Below, one piece after another: positions 55,560 to 64,000 of a stretch of DNA of 64,000 nucleotides. The stretch spans positions 2,852,001 through 2,916,000 of the forward strand of contig NZ_CP036298.1 in assembly GCF_007752135.1 (NCBI RefSeq). The letters run 5' to 3'. This DNA is from Aureliella helgolandensis (lineage in GTDB: Bacteria > Planctomycetota > Planctomycetia > Pirellulales > Pirellulaceae). Position numbers and translations under genes: made by a program. How positions within the stretch are numbered: the first letter of the stretch is position 1; the number at the start of each line of letters is the position of its first letter. The notes under the pieces are model-generated. The model saw only the letters and a list, made by a program, of their open reading frames with translations, searched no databases and was not told where the DNA came from.

Positions 55560-55595
55560 GGTGCCATCCACATTGGCCAATCAGTGGATGGCACC
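55560..55595. repeat. Palindromic REP pair (12-bp stem)
   Basis: GGTGCCATCCAC and its exact reverse complement GTGGATGGCACC are separated by 12 nt that contain the palindrome ATTGGCCAAT. This is the arrangement of a REPIN-like inverted pair. A further single copy (GGTGGATGGCACT) is at 55628-55640. Confidence 0.8.
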
Positions 55596-56297
55596 TATCG
55601 GGATCAACGTCAACAATCTAGTCGAGGGGTGGATGGCACTTTGGGAGCCGCTCAGCTTGCCAGTATCTTGAAAGTCGTGCGATCGACGAGCTAGTTGTGC
55701 ATCCCCTTCCAAAGATGCTGTGGTTCGACCAGCCGCTCGACCTACTTTGCGTTTTGAGTGGTCATTTCATGCGTTGCGCCTTTGGAGAGTTTCGCTCTGG
55801 CACGGCAGTAGCCACGAGTATCTAGGGCGATATCTCCGAGAGCATGACCGGGCAAGAGCTGCTGACTCGATCGACAGCACTTTGACAGGAGGCTTCCTTG
55901 CCATCTCGCAGTGCCTCTCTCATGGCAGCCCAAAGCACAGCACAATCGCGGCAGTGTAGGTACGACCAAAGAGTCCTTTGTGCTTTTCAAAACGTCAGCG
56001 GTGCGATGTTCGCAGAAACGCTCAGCAAACGGCAACCCGGGCGAGGACAGAAATCCGCTGAAGGCTTCCCCAAAAGTGAAGTTGCCGCGGTCGGCGGAAT
56101 TGGAGCAAGATGCCATGAGAAAACCCTCCTTGGTCACACTGTTTCGGCAAGCAGCAACCTGGGAGGGCTTCGAACAATGTGAGACCTTGTAGGGGGCGCT
56201 TCAAGATTGATCGTCCTGCGTCGGCAATTTCAAATGAGATCGCCGACCTGCAGATAGATCTCTTGAAGACAGACGCGAAATTTGGTCACCAACGACT

Positions 56298-56446
56298 GTG
56301 CCATTCGTGGATGGCACCTATTGGGAATAGTGGAAGATGGGTGGCACCTATAGTGATTGGGAATAGTGAAAGATGGGTGGCACCTATAGTGAAAGGGCAC
56401 CTATGGGGGGCACATGTGCGAGATAGGTGGATGGCACTTTGGGAGC
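56298..56446 (+). repeat. Right tandem GGTGGCACCTATAG repeat cluster
   Basis: Four units start with GTGGATGGCACC (56308), GGTGGCACCTATAGTG (56340), the same (56376) and GGTGGATGGCACT (56426). The unit between the second and third is 36 bp. The first unit is preceded by GTGCCAT at 56298, which forms a 7-bp hairpin with ATGGCAC. Confidence 0.78.
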
Positions 56447-56655
56447 TGGGAGTGAAAGGGAAGGGGGGAGCGTTGAGGGGGCGTCAATTGGGTGGGGCGA
56501 AAGAGTTTTAGGTAGGAAACGGGATTTATGTCAAACTTTAACGGTTCTACGGACGATAACGATTGAAGAGTCTCTAGCGATTGTGCGTTGTTCGACGGTA
56601 GGGACAGCGGAATGGTCGAGGCAGTGAGTTGAAAAAGATCCCATGGAGGGGTAAC

Positions 56656-57834
56656 GTGGCAGCTACGAATCGGTGCCAAGGTGCAAGCGACGCGCGAACC
56701 TTGAGAAGGCGGGCCACTTGGTGTGGTGTCGTTTTCGCGCTGGCAGTTCTGCTGACCACGCTGAATTTCTTGCCGCCGCTGCAGATCCAGTACTTGGTGC
56801 GCTCCGAGGTTTTGCTTTCTCCCTCACGGCTCGAGCGGTTGCAAGCCGCCCTGGAGCTACAGTCGAACTCAGAGGAGTCTGTCGGGCAAAGTCCTGTGCT
56901 CTTGACCGGTATCTCGGTGCTAGATGAGACGCCGCTGGACTCTGCTCGCCAAGATGGGAATCAGCGTCTCTTCCTCGTCGAGGTCAGTAGTCGTTGGAAT
57001 CGTGGCTATACCGTTCAACGCCACGAGGCCTGGCTGAAGAAGCTGACCAAGTTGGAGGCATCGGATCTAGTTGTGGACTCCGAGGCTGCGAGCAACGGAA
57101 GGTTGTTAGCTTGGCAGTTGGAGACGACCAAGCATTATCTAATGCGACACGATTTTCTGAATACTCCCGAACCTCTAGCGGGAGACGACAACGAGCATAC
57201 TTTCGCACTGGCAGCGCATGCCAATCGGGTGCCTGTGCACATGGCATCCCAATCCTCGGCTGAGGCTCCCACGCCCAGTTCAAATGCTGCTGAATCCGAG
57301 GAACGTCAGCAGCTCGAAGCTCAGCTGTTCGAGCTCAGCTCTGCGGCGAAACGCAACACCCAGCAAGTGCAGCAGCGGATTGCAGATTCCGCGGGAGTCC
57401 TGGAAATCGCACAGCTTCCCGAGTTGGCCGCACGCAGTACAACATTTCCATTGTGGATGGCAGCCAGTGTCATTATTGTTGGGTTGTCGGCGGGAGCGTC
57501 GGCAGGTTGGACGCAATTTCACCTGCAATCTGGAGGCGCCCATGATCCACCGCGAGTGGCAACAGCGCTGGCCTTCGAAGGGGTGCCGATTGTGGCGGAA
57601 GTGCAACTGCATTCACACGCAGATGGCCGGGAGACCTGGATCGATTCAGCGAGTCACAAGGCAACTGCAGCCAAACGTGCATTTGCTAGACAGCTGACGC
57701 GATTTAGTGAGTGGGCCCTTTGGTTTTGGATGTACATGATTGTATTGCGATTCGTGTTGGATCCGCTGTGGCGGGACGTCTTCTTTACGAGTCCCCTGGC
57801 TGCATTTTGTCGATTGTTTCAAGGCATGCCTTGA
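56656..57834 (+). CDS. Wzz-like polysaccharide co-polymerase membrane protein
   Basis: 392 residues from GTG 56656, six nt after GGAGG; a TTG at 56629 is in frame but has no such site. Topology: membrane segment VVFALAVLLTTLNFLPPL near residue 30, a periplasmic part beginning YLVRSEVLLSPSRLERLQAALEL, a predicted helical/coiled region (EERQQLEAQLFELSSAAKRNTQQVQQRIADSAG), a second membrane segment FPLWMAASVIIVGLSAGASAG, and a hydrophobic C-terminus (WALWFWMYMIVLRFVLDPLW). This resembles chain-length determinants, but without the attached kinase. It is the first of three co-directional genes with an ExeA-like ATPase and a kinase-like protein. Confidence 0.62.
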   Translation: MAATNRCQGASDARTLRRRATWCGVVFALAVLLTTLNFLPPLQIQYLVRSEVLLSPSRLERLQAALELQSNSEESVGQSPVLLTGISVLDETPLDSARQDGNQRLFLVEVSSRWNRGYTVQRHEAWLKKLTKLEASDLVVDSEAASNGRLLAWQLETTKHYLMRHDFLNTPEPLAGDDNEHTFALAAHANRVPVHMASQSSAEAPTPSSNAAESEERQQLEAQLFELSSAAKRNTQQVQQRIADSAGVLEIAQLPELAARSTTFPLWMAASVIIVGLSAGASAGWTQFHLQSGGAHDPPRVATALAFEGVPIVAEVQLHSHADGRETWIDSASHKATAAKRAFARQLTRFSEWALWFWMYMIVLRFVLDPLWRDVFFTSPLAAFCRLFQGMP

Positions 57835-58153
57835 GAGGCTGGCCAGTTGGCGAGCTCATTAGAAGTTTTCGGACGTAGAAGTTATTGGTCTTCAGGTGAA
57901 GGGATTCTCCAGATGCTGCAAACACAAAATCATTCAACCACTTTGGTCAGCACTGCGTCCTCGACGAGAACGCCTGTCTTGGATACACGCACAAATTCGG
58001 GTTTGTTGAAACTCATGTGGGCGGGCTAGCTCGCGGTTCCACCCGGAACCAATGCTTTACGACTCCTTTCTGCAGCGCGATTTCTAAGTTGCGACGCAGC
58101 ACTAGATACGCGTTACTCTACAAAATCGAAACCGTTTCGAACTCTGGATTACT
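57835..58153. other. Gap between the Wzz-like and ExeA-like genes
   Basis: 319 bp. A 60-codon frame (57847-58029) has no recognisable content. A promoter for the ATPase gene may lie here; nothing else is seen. Confidence 0.35.
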
Positions 58154-60406
58154 ATGTACGCTGAAATATTTCAATCGCCTGCTCGCCCCTTCCGCGCTAC
58201 CCCGGATACAGGTTTCTACTTTCCGCACGAGAGCATAGAAGCGGCTCGGCAAACTGCCATGCGAGCGACGCTGCGGGCGGAGGGCCCCGTCTTGATTATG
58301 GGAGGTGCGGGGCTCGGCAAGAGCTTGCTAGCCGGAGTACTAGCTGAAGACCTCTCGACGCGATTGGATGTCCTAATGCTACATTCTGCTCGCCTGTGTA
58401 GTCGTCGTGCGCTGTTGCAGAATATACTCTTCGAGCTGCAATTGCCCTATCGCGATCACTCCGAAGGAGAGCTGAGGCTGTCGATCCTTGATCGGTTGGA
58501 GCCATCTCCTGAGACGGCCCCCGATGGCGTGCTCATTATCGTGGATGAAGCGCATACACTGCCCGTCAAATTGCTCGAAGAATTGCGGATCATCACCAAC
58601 TTTACTCGCAATAGTCAGCCACGTGCGCGCCTGTTGTTGTTGGGGAACCTGCAGCTGGAGGATGTGTTTGCCCAGCCCAGCATGGCATCGTTCAATCAAC
58701 GGTTGGCTGCTCGCTGCTATTTGCAGTCAATGACACGGAAACAAACGCACGAGTATATCCAACACCAATTTGCAGTGGTTGGGGTGCGGGCATCGGAGGT
58801 CATTACCCATGATGCGATGGATATCGTGCACTCGGCCTGCGAGGGCTTGCCAAGGATCACCAATCAATTAATGGATCACGCCCTAGTATTAGCCGTTTCT
58901 AACAATCAGTCGCCAATATCTGCAGGTCTAGTCGAAGAGGCGTGGGCCGATCTACAGCAATTGCCCGCTCCGTGGCACGTCGGCGAACAGTCCGCGAAGG
59001 GCAATACCGGATCGGCTGTCGAGTTTGGCGCCTTGGATGAGCAGCCTGCGACAAGTTCAATCGCGTTTACTGCACCGACAGAAGCGAGTGCTGCACCGCA
59101 AGTCGAGGTCTCCAGTGAAGCGAGCCCGGAGATTGCCGTCTTCGAACCTCAAGCGGAAGACGTGGATTTCGATCAAGAGTCGGATAGCTATGCCTTGGAA
59201 CCAGTAGACAATGTTGGGACGCCAAACTTTTTTGCCGCGTTTGATTCGCTACACTCAGCATCGCAGGAACAGCAGCCCACTCAGACGCTGGGAGATTCTG
59301 TCTCCCAATGCGTCTCTGCCAAGGGTGCGCAAGATGGACAGGTTGATGCAGCTGAGCTGGCGGTTGAACTGCTATCGTCCGGCGTAGAAGATGCATCGTC
59401 ACCAGAACCGTTGGAGTCTTCCGTGTGTAGGGCGGACGCCCCAGAGAGTACTACCGACGCCGAAAAGTACGGGTTGGAAAGCGGCTTCTTGGGAAAACGC
59501 CCGACCGACGAGCAGATGATTGCTTTGGTGGATGAGCAAGCCGAGTATGAAGCGATGGGCGTGTGGGATAGCGAAATCCCATTCAAAGTTTGCCAGCCTG
59601 AAAGCGACGAAGTGAAATCGTCGAAGGAGTTGGCATCAGAGCCGACACATACTATTCACCAAGCGTTGTCTAGCATCGTCGATTCGGCCCGCATCTTTGG
59701 CGACGACTATGAAGATGAATTGCTGATCCCCTACTCCAGCAGTTTAACTACCGAAGCCTATATTAGTCAGTCTGCGGAGCCCATTGAAGCTCCGCTACCG
59801 ACTGCTTTGCCGGGTCAGCAGGACCTGGAAACTGAAGCCGCAGAGTATATTGCAGAGATCGAAGGATTCGTAAACTCAACTCGACAGGCCGATTCTGAAT
59901 CGCAAGTGGACGCTGTAACTGTCGAGCAAGTCTTGCAGGGGCTGGCTTATACGGAAAACGAGTCGGCTGGCGAAGAGGGGGCTTCCCTCGACCAGCTCAC
60001 GCTTCAGGCTGATTCTTGGTCGGTGAACGTCAATTCCTCCGATTTGTCACGGGAGTTGGATTTGCAGAACGAGATCGAAGATATCGTTTCGCAGCTCAAC
60101 TTTTCAGCTTTCTCCGTTGAACCCCAGTCACCAGAACAGCTTCCTGCGGAGATGCCTGTCGACGAGTCCCAGCCGTTGGGAGCCTTGACGAGTTCGAGAA
60201 ATGAGCAGGTCTATCTACTCCATAAGTCGAATGCCAACCACGAAGATTTGTTCACGCAAACGGCTGAGTATGATGATGATCGTGATCTGCTAATAATTGA
60301 GGAGGACGTTCCCGTAAGTGCAAAAGCAACTGAGCAAGGGGCCTCTGATAAAGGGACCAAGCCAACTGCACCCTACAGCCAGTTGTTCGCAAGATTGCGC
60401 AAGTAG
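58154..60406 (+). CDS. ExeA/GspA-like AAA ATPase with long acidic tail
   Basis: 750 residues. The N-terminal 280 residues are ExeA-like: FQSPARPFRATPDTGFYF, Walker A GGAGLGKSLLAG (about residues 51-62), Walker B LIIVDEAHTLP, a sensor-type LLLLGNLQLEDVF, and GLPRITNQLMDHALVLA. The remaining 470 residues are acidic, rich in E, S, D, A and Q, with no folded domain evident. ExeA-like ATPases next to Wzz-like and BY-kinase-like genes are typical of exopolysaccharide clusters such as PEP-CTERM-associated ones. I infer a role in polymer export or its regulation. Confidence 0.82.
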   Translation: MYAEIFQSPARPFRATPDTGFYFPHESIEAARQTAMRATLRAEGPVLIMGGAGLGKSLLAGVLAEDLSTRLDVLMLHSARLCSRRALLQNILFELQLPYRDHSEGELRLSILDRLEPSPETAPDGVLIIVDEAHTLPVKLLEELRIITNFTRNSQPRARLLLLGNLQLEDVFAQPSMASFNQRLAARCYLQSMTRKQTHEYIQHQFAVVGVRASEVITHDAMDIVHSACEGLPRITNQLMDHALVLAVSNNQSPISAGLVEEAWADLQQLPAPWHVGEQSAKGNTGSAVEFGALDEQPATSSIAFTAPTEASAAPQVEVSSEASPEIAVFEPQAEDVDFDQESDSYALEPVDNVGTPNFFAAFDSLHSASQEQQPTQTLGDSVSQCVSAKGAQDGQVDAAELAVELLSSGVEDASSPEPLESSVCRADAPESTTDAEKYGLESGFLGKRPTDEQMIALVDEQAEYEAMGVWDSEIPFKVCQPESDEVKSSKELASEPTHTIHQALSSIVDSARIFGDDYEDELLIPYSSSLTTEAYISQSAEPIEAPLPTALPGQQDLETEAAEYIAEIEGFVNSTRQADSESQVDAVTVEQVLQGLAYTENESAGEEGASLDQLTLQADSWSVNVNSSDLSRELDLQNEIEDIVSQLNFSAFSVEPQSPEQLPAEMPVDESQPLGALTSSRNEQVYLLHKSNANHEDLFTQTAEYDDDRDLLIIEEDVPVSAKATEQGASDKGTKPTAPYSQLFARLRK

Positions 60407-60450
60407 GAAGGAATGGATGTTCCGTTTGGGCCTCGATAGGAAGCAACGGT

Positions 60451-61122
60451 ATGAATTTGAGTATTGGTTCGGAGCACAAAAGTCGAAGCCAAGCAAGCCA
60501 GGGATCTCAAATCGACGACTGGGCGTGCTCGCTAGTGAATAGTGTGGCGGGGTGTGCAGTCGTGGGGGTAATGAGCGGTAGCCGATTTCCCAATGACCGC
60601 CGAACGGTAGATGGCTTAGCAACGAAGCTGGCAAGCTCGTTGCAAAGCAAGGTTGCGGATCCACGCATGCTGCTTCTGCGGCTCAATGTGTTTCACAGCA
60701 CAAACTTGGAGCGCCAGGTCGATCAGTCCTCGAATGCTCCCAAACCAACACGTTCTCCGTTTGGAGCATGGTCTGATGTGGAAGTCCCGGTTCCGATCGG
60801 ACGCACTGCATCCTGGTCACTTGAGCGACTGCCGCACTGGGTATGGGCCTGGCGGCGCAGTTTCGGATTGATCGCTATCGATCTGGGGCCAATGCACCAA
60901 GTTCCAAGCCGAATTCTCGGTCGTTTGTGCGATCACGCATTCATTCTGCTAGGGCCCGATTCCTGCGCCTCGCCCGATTGGATTAAGACTCAAATCGATT
61001 GGCATCGACGCAGTGGCGTTACTGTGGCCGGGACCCTGGTCACTTCCATGACTTACGCCTCGGAAGTCGACCGCGAGGTCTCGCCATCGGTAAAGCTTGG
61101 GGAGCAACGCCGCGCTGCTTAA
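60451..61122 (+). CDS. Degenerate BY-kinase/CpsD-like P-loop protein
   Basis: 223 residues, AGGA upstream of the ATG. The plan is that of a bacterial tyrosine kinase: AVVGVMSGSRFPNDRRTVDGLATKLASSL stands where V.S..PGEGKT..A.NLA normally stands (its first and last parts match, the GKT does not), RMLLLRLNVF replaces the Walker A' (ILLVDADLR), and SFGLIAIDLGPMHQV keeps the Walker B Asp, followed by ILGRLCDHAFILLGPDS and GVTVAGTLVTSMT. There is no tyrosine cluster at the C-terminus. I infer a non-catalytic relative. Its stop TAA is formed by the edge of the inverted-repeat element at 61118. Confidence 0.6.
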   Translation: MNLSIGSEHKSRSQASQGSQIDDWACSLVNSVAGCAVVGVMSGSRFPNDRRTVDGLATKLASSLQSKVADPRMLLLRLNVFHSTNLERQVDQSSNAPKPTRSPFGAWSDVEVPVPIGRTASWSLERLPHWVWAWRRSFGLIAIDLGPMHQVPSRILGRLCDHAFILLGPDSCASPDWIKTQIDWHRRSGVTVAGTLVTSMTYASEVDREVSPSVKLGEQRRAA

Positions 61123-61243
61123 CGGGCTGTTGACTTAATAGCAATTTAAGTTTTAATGCGGAGCTAGTGGCTCTAATTGCCTGGTAGCGGAGGTTATCTT
61201 TCCTTGCTCACGCGGCGGGTTACTATTTCAACAGCCCGTTAAG
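61118..61243 (+). mobile_element. 126-bp MITE-like element with perfect 16-bp terminal inverted repeats
   Basis: CTTAACGGGCTGTTGA at 61118-61133 is the exact reverse complement of TCAACAGCCCGTTAAG at 61228-61243. The interior has no gene. A decayed copy is at 43914. Size and TIRs fit a miniature inverted-repeat element mobilised by an unrelated transposase; no clear target duplication is visible. Confidence 0.8.
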
Positions 61244-61309
61244 CGTGTTGTAGGGTAGACGCGGTGTAGGGCCAATTGCGGGTAAGCGGTGCGTCGTGCC
61301 GCTGGAGTT

Positions 61310-62233
61310 TTAGGGAAGTTGGACGTGCACCAGTAGCGGCTGGTGATCGCTGGCGAATCGTCCGCTGGCGGTCTTGGGATCCAGCGTCTGAAACGAGTCA
61401 ACCTCGACGTCTCCCGCAAAAAACACATGATCAATTCGGCGTCCTTCGCTGATCTCTTTAAAGCTGTTGAACGTGCCAGTTGCTCCGGTGGGTGGATGAG
61501 CACTGTGGGAGAGCGCATCCAACAGCGTTGAGCTTGCGTCTTCCGGTGGGGCCGCCAGGGCACGCAGTGGTTCGGAATCGTGCAAAGAGTTAAGGTCACC
61601 GACCAAAACAGCGGGACGCGATTTGCGGTGGGTCGCAATCCAGTCGCGAATCAGAGTTGCCGATTGTTTACGAGCTTCTGCACCGCGATGGTCGAAGTGG
61701 GTATTTACGAATAGCAGTGGTTTCTGAGTCTGCTTATCGATCAGCGAAATCCAGCTTGCAACGCGCGGGAGAGCAGCATCCCAACCTCGGCTGCCAACCG
61801 TCTCCGGCGTTTCGCTCAACCAGAACGTCCCTTTATCGGAGACTTCAAAGCGTTCTTTACTCCAACCGATGGCGGTCATTTCTCCGCCGGTTTCTGTCCC
61901 ATCGTCGCGTCCCACGCCGTACCACTCCAGGCTGGGCGTGTTCAGCTTTACGAACTCAAGCTGTTTGGCCACAACCTCCTGTAAACCAATCAGTTCGCCG
62001 CGACGGATGGTTTCGACAACCTTATCACGACGATTGTCCCAAACGTCGAGACCGTCTCCTTTGTTCAAGTAGCGAACGTTGTAGGAGAGGATAGCAATGG
62101 ACGGCTTATCTGTCTTCGACAGACTGTCGGCACTTTGCGTTGCAGGCGGGGATTGCGCAGCGGTCGTCGATATGAGTTGTGCGACTACAAGAAGGCAACC
62201 CAATAGGGCTTGGAGCATCGGATGGGACATCAT
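61310..62233 (-). CDS. Secreted endonuclease/exonuclease/phosphatase (EEP) family protein
   Basis: 307 residues. Signal peptide (MLQALLGCLLVVAQLISTTA). EEP fold motifs: ILSYNVRYLN, ELIGLQEVVAKQLEFV (catalytic Glu), LLFVNTHFDHRG (His/Asp), VLVGDLNSLHDSEP (Asp/Asn) and the C-terminal RIDHVFFAGDVEV followed by FASDHQPLLVHVQL. Metal-dependent phosphodiesterase or phosphatase, exported; substrate not known. Co-directional with the protease and ispG genes upstream. Confidence 0.9.
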   Translation of the reverse strand: MMSHPMLQALLGCLLVVAQLISTTAAQSPPATQSADSLSKTDKPSIAILSYNVRYLNKGDGLDVWDNRRDKVVETIRRGELIGLQEVVAKQLEFVKLNTPSLEWYGVGRDDGTETGGEMTAIGWSKERFEVSDKGTFWLSETPETVGSRGWDAALPRVASWISLIDKQTQKPLLFVNTHFDHRGAEARKQSATLIRDWIATHRKSRPAVLVGDLNSLHDSEPLRALAAPPEDASSTLLDALSHSAHPPTGATGTFNSFKEISEGRRIDHVFFAGDVEVDSFQTLDPKTASGRFASDHQPLLVHVQLP

Positions 62234-62252
62234 GAACCTTTGAGTGTATAGG

Positions 62253-62735
62253 TCAATCTGGATTTTGTTTTTTACGTTTGCGTTTGGGGATACCTGCGAG
62301 ATAGGACCTCCCCGAATCCACCAGGCAGCTCCCCCGAATCGCCTCTCGCCCGAGCAGCATGCGGAATCCCATTGAGTCGCGATTGGCGAGCGTTAATTCT
62401 ATCTGCCAAGCCCGGCCGAATAAACGCACTTGGGTTAAGATCACGGGTCTTTCGGCGGATTCACCGCTGGAACTTCGAACGTGTCGGTACTCGAGCAGGG
62501 GAGCCTCGGTTTCGACAACTTTCGACTCACTTCTTTGGCGTGGATGCACTTTGAACCGAATGAATTCTCGGCCTTCGTGTTGAAAGGGCTCGATGTCGTA
62601 AGCGTGCAGGCTGGACGACCTGGCACCGGTGTCAACTTTGACTTTGATATTCCGAATCCCGAGCTCCGGCAGCGTGACAAACTCACGCCAGCCAATCGTT
62701 AGCTGTGGCTCCTGGATTTCCCCTGGAACATTCAT
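62253..62735 (-). CDS. Retropepsin-like ATP-dependent zinc protease family protein
   Basis: 160 residues from the ATG at 62735 (AGGA upstream); an ATG at 62777 is an alternative. The family signature is TIGWREFVTLPELGI followed by VKVDTGARSSSLHA (the DTGA aspartic-like site) and FRMLLGREAI. C-terminal: RGSCLVDSGRSYLAG. Members are often next to RimK-like ATP-grasp ligases, which is not the case here. Activity unproven. Between ispG and the EEP gene. Confidence 0.85.
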   Translation of the reverse strand: MNVPGEIQEPQLTIGWREFVTLPELGIRNIKVKVDTGARSSSLHAYDIEPFQHEGREFIRFKVHPRQRSESKVVETEAPLLEYRHVRSSSGESAERPVILTQVRLFGRAWQIELTLANRDSMGFRMLLGREAIRGSCLVDSGRSYLAGIPKRKRKKQNPD

Positions 62736-62806
62736 TGCATTGAGTCCTTGCGTTCTTGTTGCAACTACAGCAGGCATACCGATGATGAGCCTGAGGCGGT
62801 GCCGGG

Positions 62807-63973
62807 CTATTTAGGGATGGGGGAGGTCTGGGAGACTGCCTCGCGTTGGGCAATGATCTTGTCCAATTCAGCTTTGAGCTTGCCCAGGATTTCATCGTAG
62901 GGAAACGCCCCTAAGGATTCCTCGCCCTTCTTGAGGTTGACGCGTGTGGGGCCGCACCACAGACCGAGATCGGCGTCATCCGTTTCACCGGGTCCGTTGA
63001 CTCGGCACCCCATGACAGCGATGGTAATTGCGTGATTCTTGGCATACTGCGTCATCTCCTTGACATCCTGTGCCAATTCCACGAAGGCTTCGTTTTCTAC
63101 GCGAGAGCAGCTCGGGCATGAGATGATATTCAGCGCCGTGGGATCGAGTGCGACGACACTTCTTAATCTGCCAGCGTAGATATCGTCGAGGATACTTCGA
63201 CCGGCTTGGATCTCTTCCGGCTTGCGTGGGTTGGGCACAGTCAGTGAGACGCGAATGGTATCGCCAATGCCTCGTCCAATAAGCTGTTCGAACGCAATTC
63301 GCGTTTTGATGATTCCATCGGGCGGCAAACCTGCTTCGGTGACGCCCAAATGGAGCGGGATGTCTGGTCGCCGAGCTGCAAATTGCTGGTTGATGGTAAC
63401 GACTTGCGACGGATCGCTGTCTTTCATCGAGACGACGAAGCGGGTGAACCCCAGCTCCTCCAGGTACTCGCAGTGTTCCAGACCACTTTCCAAAATGGGG
63501 CCAATCGCGTCGGCAGGATCGAATTTCGATTTTTTGGCGGGATCGATACTGCCGCAGTTGACGCCAATGCGGATCGCGCAGTCATGCTCTTGAGCCACGT
63601 TGGCGATGAACGCGACTTTTTCTTGCCAGGGACGAGACTTCTCGTGGTGATACAGGTGTCCCGGGTTATATCGGATCTTGTCGACGTGGGGCGCGACCTT
63701 CGCGGCGAGGCGATAGTTTTCTTGAAGGTCGACTGAGAGGTTGGCTGACGTTTGAGCGCGGATCTCAGCCAGCGCGGCAGCATCTTTGTCGCTATCTACG
63801 GCAATGCGGACGATATCAGCACCGGCGGCGTGAAGTGCGTTGACCTGACCGACCGTGGCATCGATATTCTGAGTATGCGTGGCTGTCATACTTTGGACAG
63901 AGATGGGGTGTGCGGCACCAATTTCGATCGAGCCAATTCGAACGCTGCGCGTTGGATTGCGTGAAATTCTCAT
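62807..63973 (-). CDS. ispG: 4-hydroxy-3-methylbut-2-enyl diphosphate synthase
   Basis: 388 residues. Signatures: [52 protein letters not shown]-like [11 protein letters not shown], and the 4Fe-4S ligands CPSCSR, and [14 protein letters not shown] at the C-terminus. This is the MEP-pathway reductase that makes HMBPP. Length is normal for the short bacterial form. Transcribed toward the zinc-protease gene with about 70 bp between. Confidence 0.96.
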   Translation of the reverse strand: MRISRNPTRSVRIGSIEIGAAHPISVQSMTATHTQNIDATVGQVNALHAAGADIVRIAVDSDKDAAALAEIRAQTSANLSVDLQENYRLAAKVAPHVDKIRYNPGHLYHHEKSRPWQEKVAFIANVAQEHDCAIRIGVNCGSIDPAKKSKFDPADAIGPILESGLEHCEYLEELGFTRFVVSMKDSDPSQVVTINQQFAARRPDIPLHLGVTEAGLPPDGIIKTRIAFEQLIGRGIGDTIRVSLTVPNPRKPEEIQAGRSILDDIYAGRLRSVVALDPTALNIISCPSCSRVENEAFVELAQDVKEMTQYAKNHAITIAVMGCRVNGPGETDDADLGLWCGPTRVNLKKGEESLGAFPYDEILGKLKAELDKIIAQREAVSQTSPIPK

Positions 63974-64000
63974 GAAACGCTTTAGAGTGTGGGGAAGACC

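Larger units (their letters stand above)
55343..56655. other. Gene-poor region with REP-like repeats
   Basis: About 1.3 kb between the transposase and the Wzz-like gene. It holds a palindromic pair at 55560-55595, a single copy near 55628 and a tandem cluster at 56298-56446. The frames 55742-56137 (minus) and 55911-56192 (plus) overlap each other and have no recognisable content, so no gene is called. Confidence 0.5.

Noticed and set aside
55742-56137. 131-codon minus-strand frame after the transposase
   Set aside because: It overlaps plus-strand frames of equal quality, lacks known motifs, and lies in a repeat-rich, gene-poor area.
53981-56446. CRISPR array
   Set aside because: Repeats are short, partly inverted, irregularly spaced and lack unique spacers of constant length; no cas genes. 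They fit REP-like elements better.
57847-58029. 60-codon frame between the Wzz-like and ExeA-like genes
   Set aside because: Low-complexity Ser/Thr composition with no ribosome site; likely non-coding.

Overview
The window is chromosomal DNA from a planctomycete, most likely a member of the Pirellulaceae (Rhodopirellula-like). The call rests on family content rather than on any marker comparison. It holds two sets of planctomycete cytochrome-domain/DUF1549/DUF1553 proteins paired with DUF1501 proteins, a BBP7-type outer-membrane barrel protein, a Cys-rich YTV-repeat cell-wall-type protein, a very large secreted GEVED/cadherin-like/dockerin protein, TadE/TadG-like proteins without their secretion ATPase, and housekeeping genes scattered singly rather than in classical operons (hisI, trpF, fabF, ispG, tyrS, tgt, tilS).

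Layout. 1-10 kb: surface and envelope proteins (5'-truncated giant metzincin-type protein, BBP7 barrel, DUF1573 protein, YTV protein). 10-17 kb: rex, tRNA-Gln, a GNAT-like protein, RNase P RNA with a clear -10 box, tatD-family gene, tyrS, an AspC/TyrB-type aminotransferase and a sugar-nucleotide epimerase. 17-21 kb: a minus-strand TadE / VWA-TadG / TadE set behind a DUF4114 protein. 21-29 kb: ketoglutarate-semialdehyde-type aldehyde dehydrogenase, an epimerase-tilS pair, tgt, a TPR protein carrying two RNA-polymerase alpha-CTD-like domains, tRNA-Thr, and one reading frame that joins HisI to a DapA/NAL-family aldolase. 30-46 kb: DUF885, DUF2461, two DUF1501/DUF1553 systems, a membrane glycosyltransferase-like protein, Dabb protein, csrA with a C-terminal extension, glcF. 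46-54 kb: FMN reductase, fabF next to plsC, rhamnulokinase, two parS-like palindromes in an intergenic region, DUF1015, trpF.

54-61 kb is the main accessory region. A Y1 (HUH) REP-associated-type transposase is flanked on both sides by GGTGCCA(C/T)CCA repeats in opposite orientations, some folding as hairpins. Next to it lie three co-directional genes that look like a dismantled exopolysaccharide co-polymerase / tyrosine-kinase system: a Wzz-like membrane protein, an ExeA-like AAA ATPase with a long acidic tail, and a BY-kinase-like protein whose Walker A lysine is gone. The last of these ends inside a 126-bp mobile-element-like sequence with perfect 16-bp terminal inverted repeats; a decayed relative of that element lies at 43.9 kb. 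61-64 kb: ispG, a retropepsin-like zinc protease family gene and a secreted EEP-family enzyme on the minus strand.

Several start codons were moved downstream of the longest reading frame because a good Shine-Dalgarno sequence, a terminator or a neighbouring stop decided them (BBP7, DUF1573, DUF4114, tilS, tgt, DUF1549/1553, csrA, fabF, the transposase, the Wzz-like gene). All family names come from reading motifs by eye; no database search was run.
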